A stretch of DNA of 36,155 nucleotides from Bacteroidota bacterium (GTDB lineage Bacteria > Bacteroidota > Bacteroidia > Chitinophagales > JADJOU01), in assembly GCA_016713645.1 (NCBI GenBank), contig JADJOU010000026.1, forward strand, positions 1 to 36,155. Direction: 5' to 3'. The notes under the pieces were generated by a model. That model made no database searches. It was not told the origin of the DNA and worked only from the letters and a program-made list of their open reading frames with translations. Shown here one piece after another: positions 27,852 to 36,155 of this stretch (position 1 is the stretch's first letter; every line of letters starts with the position of its first letter). A program made the position numbers and the translations under genes.

Positions 27852-28072
27852 TTAGAAAGAGTATCCCACAACCGCCAACACCATGGTCAAATCGCTGTTT
27901 TTATAATAAATCAAGGATATAGTTGCTATTCCAATAATTAAACCAAGGGAGAATCTAATCATGACAATTTTATAGTTGATATTTTCTGCTAGGTTGAAAA
28001 GGGTTATGCAAAAATAATTTCTGAGAAGGCATAGAATATTAAGATGAAAGCAGTATTAGAATGAATTTTCAC
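27852..28072 (-). CDS. Possible small membrane protein, about 73 aa (one frameshift)
   Basis: From GTG 28072 the frame reads KIHSNTAFILIFYAFSEIIF. After one base is added near 28010 it continues LFNLAENINYKIVMIRFSL, then GLIIGIATISLIYY and ends MVLAVVGYSF at stop 27852. It would have two or three membrane helices. No family is recognised. An overlapping plus-strand frame (28061-28312) looks like chance. Confidence rests only on hydrophobic continuity. Confidence 0.35.
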
Positions 28073-28218
28073 CTTGATACAAAAATGGACTATAGGCAAC
28101 TAAAGTGTTTATATGGTTTAGAGTTTAAGTTATATTATTCACATGTTTCAGCCAATCCAGACATAGATTTTAGTATTCAATATTCATTGGCTATTGAGCA
28201 ATGCTCAGGCAGCTTGTT

Positions 28219-28453
28219 CTATGGATACATGTATGGCTCATTCTTATATGCCAAATGCCCCCTCACATTTCTAGTACTCTTTTCATATAGGTCGTCCAAA
28301 AGAGTTTGGTGAAAAGCAAATTCAATGGATGGACAGAGTGCGCTATTGGAATGCAAGGTATACGTGTATTCTATGGCGATTTTATTGGGCGCGATTTCAG
28401 TCGTCTTCCATTCCCCGACGAATTTATAAAATCCCAACATCCATGCTTGAAAG
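28219..28453 (-). pseudogene. C-terminal fragment of a small globular protein joined to the porin gene
   Basis: In the frame beyond the probable porin end, the sequence reads FQAWMLGFYKFVGEWKTTEI, then IEYTYTLHS, and in a neighbouring frame LYPLNLLFTKLFWTTYMK, with a tail near NEPYMYP. The pattern resembles the end of an SRPBCC (START-like) protein, but no N-terminal two-thirds is present between it and the porin. It may be a remnant or a misassembly join. Confidence 0.3.
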
Positions 28454-29870
28454 TCATAGACCTCGATTTTCCAATAATAAAGCATTTTCAATCCGCTCGA
28501 TGACCTTTGGCCCTGGAGGCAATCCGTCCACTTTGTGAAATGGACTTGGCAACAAATTGAAGTGACACCTCCCGGACCAGCAAAATAGGGCACACTTGCA
28601 TGTCGATTGACGTATTCAAGTCGTATTGTCAAGCCTTGATTGGGCATGTAATCAAAATTGGTCGACCAGTCCCATGCCTTAAAAGGGTCGCCGGGATTGG
28701 CACTGAATGGGAATGCTCCTTCCGTTTTAGTTGGGTCGGTAGCACTCGGCAATGGACTCGCTTGTCCTGTCGGATAGAGCACTAAATAGCGACCGGGATT
28801 GGTCATGACACCACCACCTACTGTCCAAGCACATTTGTTTTGTGCAAACCAAATGCGATGATAGAACATGGCTGATGCAAGTATTGAGCAGGTCCTTGAA
28901 TACTATCACCATCGCTGAAACCATTGACTCCGCCGCCTTTTTTTCAAAGCCAAAGTCGACTGTAAGGAGAAGGCAGATTTCTGGATGCCTGTGGATTTTG
29001 GATTGTTGAAATAGCGCAACAAGAAACTATTGTCTGAGGGAAACGCTTTCTGGCAGGTATTCCTGCGGCATCTGTTCCAAATAATTATTGGTCAATAACT
29101 TGATATCGCTATTGGGCATCCAAGTGATATTGCCCCCAAATCCTGGCATGCTGTTGAATTTGCCAAATCTGCCATCCATTGATGATCCACGGCTCGATTT
29201 TGGGCGTTTTGCTCGGGAAAATTTGCACCCGTAATCCATTGAAAAACCATGGCATTATCTCAGAAGTAAAGGAAGCTTGGTATTCCCAATTTTCCGCCTG
29301 ATAGAAGGAATTTAAACCGATATAAGACATGAACAATCCCGCGTCAATATTGATTCCATGCAAGGCATTGATATGATAGCCCGCATAGGCTTCACTGAGA
29401 TAAGATATACATTGGCCAATTGATATTGACCTCAAGGGGCTGTAATCATTGCGCGGGACCACGATAGAGCGCGTTCCGGACGTGTCGCAATCCTAGCACG
29501 AGCACCTTTGTAATAAAAATCTCCTCCAAAATGCAGGGCAGATAATTGCACTTCATTATTCCTCGATAGTGCCGTTGAACCAACGACGGTATTGTCATTG
29601 GGATTGTTGAATGAATACGTATAGTTGACATCCACTTGAATTTGTCTCGGCTTAGGAAATATTTCATTCCCTCCCCAAATATTGCTGGTTCTTCGATCGC
29701 TGCCATTCTGCCAGGTCATATCAATGCCTTCAAATGGCTCTCCTTTTTGATTGTTTATTTTTGCTTGTTTTGTTAGAATCGAATCACTTGATTTGATTTG
29801 GGCAATAAGGGATTTTTGAAATCCTGTAAGAAATAAGAATGAGATAAAGCTGATTAAAAAGTTTTCGCAT
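28454..29870 (-). CDS. Outer-membrane beta-barrel porin (bbp2/OmpL-like), frameshifted
   Basis: From ATG 29870 a signal peptide is recovered after one base change (FLISFISFLFLTGF, then SLIAQ). GEPFEGIDMTWQNGSDRR and the beta-barrel strands QIQVDVNYTYSFNNPNDNT, LHFGGDFYYKGARARI, NIDAGLFMSYIGLNSFYQAEN, GFGGNITWMPNS, FYHRIWFAQNK, WTVGGGVMTNPGRYLVLYP and RLEYVNRHASVPYFAGPGGVTS follow. These match the Bacteroidota porin family often found with kdp potassium genes. At least five single-base shifts interrupt it. It follows the kdpE-like gene, but has its own upstream TATAAAG tandem site. It probably lets solutes, perhaps potassium, cross the outer membrane. Confidence 0.72.
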
Positions 29871-30042
29871 GATTTAATTAAGATGCAGATGCTTGCTGAT
29901 TTTTATTTGAGTCTATATTTTTCTCTGTAAGCCAATAATGAATCTAATTTTTATAAGATTAAACACAGTGAATAGCATAAAGGAAATATGTGCAAAATTG
30001 CAGCGAAACCTATCTGTAAATCATAAAACTAAGGGAGATTCG

Positions 30043-30060
30043 CATAAAGAAAATATAAAG
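30043..30060. promoter_or_regulatory. Candidate KdpE-type operator upstream of the porin
   Basis: CATAAAG-AAAA-TATAAAG on the plus strand gives TTTATA-N5-TTTATG on the coding strand: two half-sites 11 bp apart, as expected for an OmpR/KdpE-family dimer. It shares 17 consecutive bases with the site before the kinase gene (31868-31885). It lies 173 bases upstream of the porin start. Confidence 0.55.
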
Positions 30061-30078
30061 AAGGCCTTTCTTGCAGCC

Positions 30079-30756
30079 TTAAATAAATCGATAACCCACG
30101 CCACTTTCGGTGATGATATATTGAGGTTGATTGGGATTGTTTTCTATTTTTTTGCGCAGCGTGCCTACAAACACCCGCAAGTATTGTGTTTCCAACTGGG
30201 CTCCGACGCCCCAAATTTCTTTCAAGATATATTGATGGGTGAGCACGCGCCCTTCATTTTTGATGAATAGCGCTAAGAGGTTGAATTCTGTTGATGTGAG
30301 CTTGATGGATTTCACGGTCTTTGGTACGTATGACGACGATATCCAATTCAATATCGCCACAGACCATTTTAGGGGATTGATCCACTGGTTTGATTTCTGC
30401 GAATCATGATCGAATGCGCGCCAGTAGTTCTGCTGTTCTAAATGGTTTGGTGGGAATAATCAGTCGCCCCGTTGTCCAATGCGGATACAATATCCGATTC
30501 CCCATTCAGTACAGAGAGCATGATGATAGAGTGATTATACCATGTGCGCAATTCTTTTAGCACTTCATGTCCACTTTTATCTGGCAAGCCAATATCGAGG
30601 AGAATCAATTAAGGAGGGTGATTGGCATGCCTGATAAGCCCCTTCTTTGCCAGTCTCTGCCTGCCATACTTTATGGCCATTGCTCTCCAAACTAATCTCG
30701 AGCAATTTTCTGATTTGCGCTTCATCATCGATGACTAATATCTCTGATTTATTCAT
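30079..30756 (-). CDS. kdpE: KdpE-like response regulator (OmpR family), frameshifted
   Basis: The receiver domain begins MNKSEILVIDDEAQIRKLL with the acidic pair DD, and the phosphoacceptor region can be read in another frame (LILLDIGLPD near 30600). The C-terminal winged helix (KSIKLTSTEFNLLALF, ILKEIWGVG, ETQYLRVFVGTLRKKIE, ITESGVGYRF) is intact and closely follows KdpE. The whole span is 678 bases, which equals 225 residues, the typical length, so the shifts nearly cancel. ATG 30756 overlaps the end of the kinase gene by eight bases, so the two are co-transcribed. The regulator should control the TATAAAG sites nearby. Confidence 0.78.
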
Positions 30757-31820
30757 TTTTTAAATTGCTTAAATAAGAAGTCTCTGCGGGAATTTTCAAT
30801 GTGAATTTAGCACCACCAGATGAAATGTTTTCCAATTGAATCGAACCGCCCATGGCCTCTGTAAATCCCTTTGCAATCGACAATCCCAAGCCACTTCCTC
30901 CAGTTTTTGTATTCGGCAGGCGATAGAATTTTTCGAATGATTTATCGATGAATTTCAGGAGGAAAGCCTATCACCATTATCATGATTGTGATGTGGCAAA
31001 GATTGGTTTGTGCCGTGAGTTCAATCTGGATAGAGGTGTTAGGCGGCGTGTATTGAATGGCATTGTGGAGTATATTGGCAGAGGACTTGCTCGACCAATC
31101 CGCATCCTAATTTAAAAAGGGGGCAATCTTCCTGCGCTTCAAATTGGATGATATGCTTGTCATCATTTTCTAGTTTTGGGATGAGGGTATGAATGAGGTC
31201 ATTCATATCGCACCAGTCGCTGCTCGGCTTGAGCATCCCGCTCTCCAGCCTGCTCATGCTGAGCAAATTTTCCACTTGACGGTGCAATCGAATACCCGCT
31301 TTGTCGATTTCTGTCAGAGGATCATGCGTATGGCGGGGGTCAATTTTCCAGTGCCTGTTCCTTTAGGTGATCAACTGCTCCGATAATGGCAGAAATGGGT
31401 GTTCTCAATTCATGGGAGAGTGAATTCAGCAAAGTATTATAGAGTTTGATGGTAAGCTCCGCGCTCTTCTTTTCTCTTCGCTTTCTCTTCTCTTCGAATT
31501 TTTAGGTCAAAACTGCATTGACGGGAAGCGATGATGAAATAGAGAATAAACATGACGAGGTCTTCCGCATGTTCGATGTGAAAAGTCAGCGATGGGCGGG
31601 ATGAAGAAGAAATTCCAAATCAAGGCACTCAATATAGCGATTGAGGACGGGAAGGTCTCAAAGAGCATCGCCAAAAGCGATACAGAGATGAGCAATATCA
31701 TGGAGACAAGGCGATAGCTAATGAGTTGATCGGCTGTGAAGCAGAGCAGCGAAGTCAACAAGACCATGCGATGCAGATAGCAAACTGCAAGCTCGAGTGG
31801 GGTATTTTCTCGTCTGACAT
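30749..31820 (-). CDS. KdpD-type sensor histidine kinase without the N-terminal sensor part, frameshifted
   Basis: From ATG 31820 several membrane helices are seen (MVLLTSLLCF, ISYRLVSMILLISVSLLAML, SIAILSALIWNFFFIPP), a DUF4118-like layout. Next is the histidine box NSLSHELRTPISAI, a dimerisation helix LLSMSRLESGMLKPSSDW, an N box NILHNAIQYTP and a G box GGSGLGLSIAKGFTEAMGG, ending LKNE at 30749. At least six single-base shifts interrupt it. The N-terminal KdpD and USP domains of the E. coli protein are absent; a separate sensor gene is common in this phylum but is not in the window. The kinase would phosphorylate the adjacent regulator in response to potassium or turgor signals. Confidence 0.72.
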
Positions 31821-31867
31821 CGTCTCAATTGATCTATATTCATCCAATGCAAAGGTAAGGAGAAGGG

Positions 31868-31885
31868 TATAAAGAAAATATAAAG
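31868..31885. promoter_or_regulatory. Candidate KdpE-type operator upstream of the kinase gene
   Basis: TATAAAG-AAAA-TATAAAG is a perfect tandem of a 7-base half-site with 11-bp spacing, 48 bases upstream of the kinase start. On the coding strand it reads TTTATA-N5-TTTATA, similar to the KdpE target before E. coli kdpFABC as I recall it. The site suggests autoregulation. Confidence 0.6.
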
Positions 31886-31930
31886 ATATTGATAGGTCGG
31901 TGGTATCGCGATTATTGTCGGTGGGGAATT

Positions 31931-32016
31931 GCGATGTTTGTAGGGTGACCGTTATGTTTATAGGGCGATCGCGATGTTTGTAGGGACGCGATGCATCGCG
32001 TCCCTACAAACATCGC
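31931..32016. repeat. 20-bp tandem triplet leading into a perfect 46-bp palindrome
   Basis: Three 20-bp units start at 31931, 31951 and 31971 (GCGATGTTTGTAGGG-type, the middle one diverged). The third is the left arm of a perfect palindrome with 23-bp arms, 31971-32016, centred on TGCA. The core GGACGCGATGCATCGCGTCC also occurs near 32974. It is REP-like and would form a very stable hairpin or cruciform. Confidence 0.85.
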
Positions 32017-32074
32017 CCAGTCGGTTGGGATGCCGTTGGGACGCCGATAGAACTAAATTTATTTATTATCGCAT

Positions 32075-32353
32075 TCATTCATTTGTTAAAACGCTTCGCA
32101 AGGATACCAATATGGGCAACCCAATTATAGAAACAATAAAACTTATGGAATATACGACCTGAGTATAACCAAGCCAAACGAATAAAAAGTGGCCAGCAAT
32201 AATTATTAAACCCATAGCAATAATGCATTTCCCTACGTTTTGCTTATCGCTTTCAGATAAAGTATTATACCCAGCAATTAAGTCGGGATTGAACTTCACT
32301 AAAAACCCAATGCCAATCATGAATAGTCCAAATGGTATGTTAACAATGTCCAT
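32075..32353 (-). CDS. DUF3784-like small membrane protein, 92 aa
   Basis: The protein has three hydrophobic segments (FGLFMIGIGFLVKF, IIAMGLIIIAGHFLFVWLG, VYSISFIVSIIGLPILVSL). The loop DLIAGYNTLSESDKQNV closely follows the DUF3784 hallmark, a conserved GYNT followed by charged residues. Function is unknown for the family. The frame is intact from ATG 32353. It stands alone between two REP clusters. Confidence 0.7.
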   Translation of the reverse strand: MDIVNIPFGLFMIGIGFLVKFNPDLIAGYNTLSESDKQNVGKCIIAMGLIIIAGHFLFVWLGYTQVVYSISFIVSIIGLPILVSLRSVLTNE

Positions 32354-32407
32354 TCCTTATTTATTTACAATTCAATAGATATTTATTTTTAAATGATCGT
32401 CTGATGC

Positions 32408-32860
32408 TCATTGGTTCAGGATAAGCAGAATGGCAAATGTCAGCGGGTAAAACCAATTACCCAACCATCTATCCCTGTGGCGTCAGGTGATTAATTAGAA
32501 TAATGGTAGAGAATAGGAATGACAGTCTCTTCTCACATGCTCTTGTCTGGAGTATTCTTCTTATTTTCTCCGTGATTTTATTCATGTAATTAAAGAGGTG
32601 TGGGTGTTGACAATTGACCTAACCCAATAAAAATGACCGTAGCCATGATGGGAAAAATGAGGCGGTCAGTTTATCTCCATAAGCATCCGTTTGTCCTTGG
32701 GCATTGAAATGCGGGAATCGTCGTGGGCAATTGTATCAAGCTTGAACGGGGTCAATCCCCACATGAAGGCCAGAAATACCTTGCTCAGCAAGGTAATTTT
32801 ATTGTCGAAGGAGATGGGGGAGTTATCTAGGTCTTGGGGACATCAGTATAATTGGTTTTT
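32408..32860 (-). pseudogene. Fragmented coding remnant, probable membrane protein
   Basis: Short coding-like pieces appear in different frames on the minus strand: LLSKVFLAFMWGLTPFKLD and IAHDDSRISMPKDK (about 32790-32680), ASFFPIMATVIFIGLGQLS (about 32660-32610), and GNWFYPLTFAILLILNQ before a stop at 32408. They suggest a membrane protein broken by many indels. I cannot name the family. Confidence 0.32.
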
Positions 32861-32939
32861 ACATTTTATTCAGATGATTTGTAATAGGATTTAAATATAT
32901 ATAGAATAAATTAAAAACCAAGGTCGTCGTAAGGATGTT

Positions 32940-33093
32940 GGTTGGGGACGTTGGGACGCGTTGGGACATCTGTGAGGACGCGATGCATCGCGTCCTCTGA
33001 TTGATTGTGATGCCGATGGACGTCGATGGGACGTCGATGGATGCCGATGGGACGCGATGCATCGCCAATTGGACGCGACGCATCGCGTCCCTA
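32940..33093. repeat. REP palindrome cluster next to the transposase
   Basis: A perfect 24-bp palindrome, GAGGACGCGATGCATCGCGTCC plus TC, lies at 32974-32997. A diverged one is near 33068-33091 (GGACGCGACGCATCGCGTCC), and many short GGGACG and GATGGACGTC units lie between. The stop codon of the transposase overlaps the last repeat. Confidence 0.85.
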
Positions 33094-33686
33094 CCGAACC
33101 CATTTTGCAGGGTTTTGAATAATATAATTGGTGATTCGTTGAAATGATTCCTCATCGCGTATGATATGGTCGTGGTATCGGGATTGCCATTTAAATGTTG
33201 GGTCAATTTTTCTGGCGGCAATCGTCACAGATGATTTGAATCCGCGAATAATGGATGCCAGGTTTTTTGATTGGGGCGGAATTGGTTATGGGGTTTGTTA
33301 AGGAGTTTTTATTGGGACGCCATGCATGGCGTCCATGTAATCCCCACCATTGATATTATACCGATTTTCCCCAACGCCAATGATCGCATGGAAAATGATT
33401 GGGCATTACCACAAATTCACCCTGGTATAATTCATATCGGGCCGCATTCAAATGTTTTTAACCATTCCGATTCGGCAATTTTGCCGATTGGAGATAATCC
33501 CATTTGTTGGATGGTTGAGTTTGCAGGGACGCCAAGCATGGCGTCCCCACCATTGTCCCCACAGTTCCAAAAAATGTTCCCGGGTTTTGTGTGCAAATGG
33601 TGATGAAATACATGGCAGCAGAACCGTAATCCCAATATTGCAAACGGGCAGATTCATTGCGGTATTTGTTTTTTTATTTTTTCCAT
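33091..33686 (-). mobile_element. REP-associated tyrosine transposase (RAYT, Y1/IS200-like), frameshifted
   Basis: Reading the minus strand across frames from ATG 33686 gives NKYRNESARLQYWDY (after one A is dropped), then AAMYFITICTQN, IGKIAESEWLKTFE, GEFVVMPNHF and, after one base is dropped, HFHAIIGVGENRYN, which restores the HUH metal site. The C-terminal part, in one clean frame, reads KNLASIIRGFKSSVTIAARK, then WQSRYHDHIIRDEESFQ and ITNYIIQNPAKW with the likely catalytic Tyr, stopping at 33091. The size, near 198 codons, is normal. RAYTs mobilise REP hairpins, and REPs lie on both sides and inside. It has at least four shifts, so decay or read errors are both possible. Confidence 0.8.
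33315..33547. repeat. Two REP palindromes inside the RAYT gene
   Basis: GGACGCCATGCATGGCGTCC (33315-33334) is a perfect 20-bp palindrome. GGGACGCCA, loop AGCA, TGGCGTCCC (33526-33547) is a near copy. Both lie within the transposase frame, adding short peptides such as DAMHGV and DAMLGV, and share the GGGACG core of the flanking REPs. Confidence 0.8.
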
Positions 33687-34073
33687 ACAATTGTTTTTGT
33701 ACAACACCTATTCGTTGCATAAAGAAGCGTGAAACAAGTTTTTCATGATTCCCTTCTTTGTAATTTCAAAAATAAAAAAAATAAAATTTGTACTGTCCAA
33801 TTAAATTAATTGTTTGTCTATAAAACAATATTTACCACCCAAACAACTCGCTCACTCATCAAACATACACATTCATACATTCACGCTTGTTTGTTGAAAG
33901 AGGCTGATATATGTTTGTTGTACAATCGACATTGAACGCGTTTAACAATATCGAATTTGAATATTCAATTGAATAATACGAAAAAAAATAAAATCGTTGA
34001 AAGCCATAGCCGAAGCTCATTTTAAACAGAGGCAATCATTATTTCTACTTAAAGGAAATTGAAAAAGTATTTT
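33687..34073. promoter_or_regulatory. AT-rich spacer with a possible promoter for the T9SS small protein
   Basis: No gene is seen. TATGTTTG at 33910-33917 matches the Bacteroidota -7 consensus TAnnTTTG. A TTG-containing -33-like motif lies at 33886-33893, giving plausible spacing. The start codon of the next gene is about 157 bases further on. Confidence 0.3.
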
Positions 34074-34547
34074 ATGAAAAAAAAACAAATCATGATTCTT
34101 TGTTTCTTAGCATTCTTTGCCAAAGAATCCACTGCACAAATTGAAGACATACCCGCTAAGCGCACTGTCTTCTTTAAATACGATGCCAACGGCAATCGAA
34201 CCAAGAAATGGATAGACTTCATTGATTGCAACGGAGACAATGCTGGAAAGACGAGTTGGGAATCCGAACTTGCGAAAGACAATTTACAGTCCATCGGTTT
34301 GAAGCTCTTTCCCCAATCCTGCGACTGACCGCGTCAATTTATCCGTGAATACAAAAATTCTCGTGAGGGAATGTAAAATTATGCTCACAGATATGAGTGG
34401 AAAAGTCCTCTATCAAAAAGACAATATCGCCAATTATACATTGGAGACCATTCCCTTGAATATGATTCAGAGAGGGGTATACCTCTCGTCAAATTGACAT
34501 TCAACGACAAGGTATATACCTGGGAATTGGTCAAATCCAATGATTAG
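34074..34547 (+). CDS. Small T9SS-exported protein with YDANGNR motif (frameshifted)
   Basis: ATG 34074 starts a signal peptide (MKKKQIMILCFLAFFAKEST, then AQ). The short mature part contains FFKYDANGNRTKKW, a YDANGNR motif shared with RHS-type proteins. A type A T9SS sorting domain follows (LFPNPATDRVNLSVNTK after a shift near 34312, then MLTDMSGKVLYQKD, GVYLVKLTFNDKVYTWELVK), ending at 34547. A second shift lies near 34485. Total length is about 157 residues. It sits just upstream of the SpvB/RHS gene on the same strand and may be its partner. Function is unknown. Confidence 0.65.
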
Positions 34548-34577
34548 TGAACAATTTTAATTTTAAAAACACGTTGT

Positions 34578-36155
34578 ATGAAAATAAAATAATTCATGGG
34601 AGCCATCCACTATTGTGGGTATTCCTCCTACTTTTTACAAAAATTAAACAGCCAGTCAATCCCATTTTTATCGGTGAATAATAAACCGGCAGGATGAATA
34701 GAACCTGGATGTATCCAAACCCGTAGGAGTGATCGGGCAGTTTTGATGTCACAATGCAGGGGCATCTGCCTACACCATCCCCGTCGATATTGCTCCTGGA
34801 ACCAACGGCAGCCAAGCCAGACATCTCCATCAATTAGCAGTCAAGCCGGAATGGGAGAACTTGGTTTTGGATGGAGCATCGGCGGGGTAAGTTCGATTAC
34901 CCGCGTCAACAATTTTTTCATGATGGCAATAAGAAGGAAGTCCGATTGGATTCACAGATAAATCTGTATTGGATGGCAGCGGTTAATAGGTTTGACAGGC
35001 GTCTATGGACAAGATCAATCTACTTATGCATATGAGGAAGAAAATTTTTCTCGTTTGGAAATCGCATGGTGCTTCAGCAGATGGTCCAGATTATTTTGAG
35101 ATGATCACACCAGATAATAAGACTATAACTTTGGGAGGTGATGCCAATATGAAAGCGCTTGGGAGCAATGTTACTTTGCTTGGCGCATTAGCAAGATAAG
35201 ATATTCATGGAAATTATATTGAATTTCATTGCCTCAACAAGTGGTATCGATTATTACGAATCTTATTTGAGTGAAATACACTACACAAAAATGATATGAC
35301 GGGTTTGAACCCCTGGGGGAATAAGATCAAATTTACCTCCAAACACTATTTGGAATAAAAGAGGGAATTTTGTTTCTGGTTTAAAGGCTATCCCATTCAC
35401 AGGAAAGCTTGTCTTGAAAAGCATTGAATCATATAGCTGATGAAAGTCAAATCTTAATGAATTGACTTTTGAATATTTGATTAATGAATTTGACCAGAGA
35501 AGCGAAATAAGTTTTTAGTCTTGAATGCGACAGAAATTTGTCTCCAAAAGTAGATAAATTAGGAGCGAACAAGAAGTAAATTCGACAATAATCGATTGGG
35601 GTGAGAAAGGATGATGCGATCAGCAAACCGACCTTTAATTTCAATGTAGAGAAGAAATTGTAGAAGAAGTTCATCACGGGCGATTTTAATGGCGATGGAA
35701 AGATTTCGATCTTGCAATGTTACGATGATAGTGATATGGATGCGAGTGATTTTGTATCGGAGAGATTGTATCTGAAAGGAGAATAGCCAGTTTGATATGG
35801 TGTCAGAAAACAATCTAGCGCCCCTAAAAAACAGAGGTCGTAGGTGGAAGGCCACAGTCGATTGCAATAATGATGGAGATGAGGATATCTATCTGATAAT
35901 GGAGTACCAATCATCTTAATCATGGTCGTACAGAGGAAATGTATTTGAATACAACCAATGACTAAAATTGACCGCATGTCGAATAATTTGGATTTTACAG
36001 CTTCTAAATGTCGGCAATTTGATTAATTATATCACTTGTTCAGCAGGCTGGATTAAATGGAGATGGAAATATGGAGGTGGTCATTTTTCAACCCGATATC
36101 ATTAATTCCATCAAGATTATTTCAAAAAGTAAATTTGCTCAATTCGAACAATCAA
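34578..36155 (+). CDS. SpvB/RHS-family giant secreted protein, N-terminal part (runs off the window, many frameshifts)
   Basis: After a probable hydrophobic leader (LLWVFLLLFTKI from about 34605), the frames give IPVDIAPGTNGSQ, then QAGMGELGFGWSIGGVSSIT (about 34845-34905), the start of an SpvB domain. TGVYGQDQSTYAYEEENFS, PDYFEMITPDNKTITLGGDA and NELTFEYLI follow. FG-GAP/VCBS calcium-binding repeats appear as ITGDFNGDGK (about 35673-35703), DCNNDGDEDIYL (about 35859) and LNGDGNMEVVIFQPDI (about 36050). This order is typical of RHS-repeat proteins and TcB-like toxin cocoons in Bacteroidota. Shifts occur every 50-150 bases. The C-terminal RHS repeats and any toxin domain lie beyond the window. 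Confidence 0.68.

Noticed and set aside
28061..28312. Plus-strand 83-residue frame
   Set aside because: It lies opposite the end of the porin region, has no motif, and the minus strand shows better coding signs.
32940..33550. CRISPR array from the repeated GGACGCGATGCATCGCGTCC units
   Set aside because: Spacing is irregular, units are palindromes without uniform spacers, no cas gene is present, and a RAYT gene explains them.

Overview
The window looks like chromosome from a member of the Bacteroidota, possibly related to the Saprospiraceae or Chitinophagia. Three things point there: the division and cell wall (dcw) cluster order, C-terminal type IX secretion (T9SS) sorting domains on two proteins, and a Bacteroidota-type outer-membrane porin next to a KdpDE-like regulator pair. 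MurE carries the DNPR motif, so the peptidoglycan is probably meso-diaminopimelate type.

Left part (1-7047, minus strand, AT-rich accessory DNA). Read right to left it holds a large P-loop ATPase with a C-terminal zinc ribbon, three small hypothetical proteins (two with export signals), and a compact cassette. The cassette encodes a J-like, coiled-coil, single-pass membrane protein, a GrpE-like protein and an Hsp70, which runs off the window edge. I read it as a possible membrane-tethered accessory Hsp70 machine.

Centre (7500-23740, plus strand). A complete dcw operon runs mraZ, rsmH, ftsL-like, ftsI, murE, mraY, murD, ftsW, murG, murC, ftsQ, ftsA, ftsZ and ends in a strong hairpin terminator. 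The spacer before mraZ has four TGG motifs at exact 10-bp spacing (a likely MraZ operator) and an inverted pair of DnaA-box-like sites. Lipid II precursors are built by MurC, MurD, MurE, MraY and MurG. RsmH modifies 16S rRNA. FtsZ, FtsA, FtsQ, FtsL, FtsW and FtsI form the division machine.

Right part (23750-36155). On the minus strand are a secreted coiled-coil protein, a type II NADH dehydrogenase, a T9SS-secreted serine hydrolase, a small membrane protein, an outer-membrane porin, and a KdpE-like regulator with a KdpD-type kinase. No kdpFABC pump genes are present. TATAAAG tandem sites precede both the porin and the kinase gene. Next come a DUF3784-like protein, REP palindromes and a REP-associated transposase. 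At the far right, on the plus strand, are a small T9SS-sorted protein and the start of an SpvB/RHS-type giant protein.

Caution: many genes, including essential ones (ftsI, ftsW, ftsA, ftsQ), are interrupted by single-base shifts, usually at short homopolymers, and the density is extreme beyond about 28 kb. This fits uncorrected sequencing indels better than real gene decay, so I give reconstructed gene extents. I found no rRNA, tRNA, CRISPR array or integrase.
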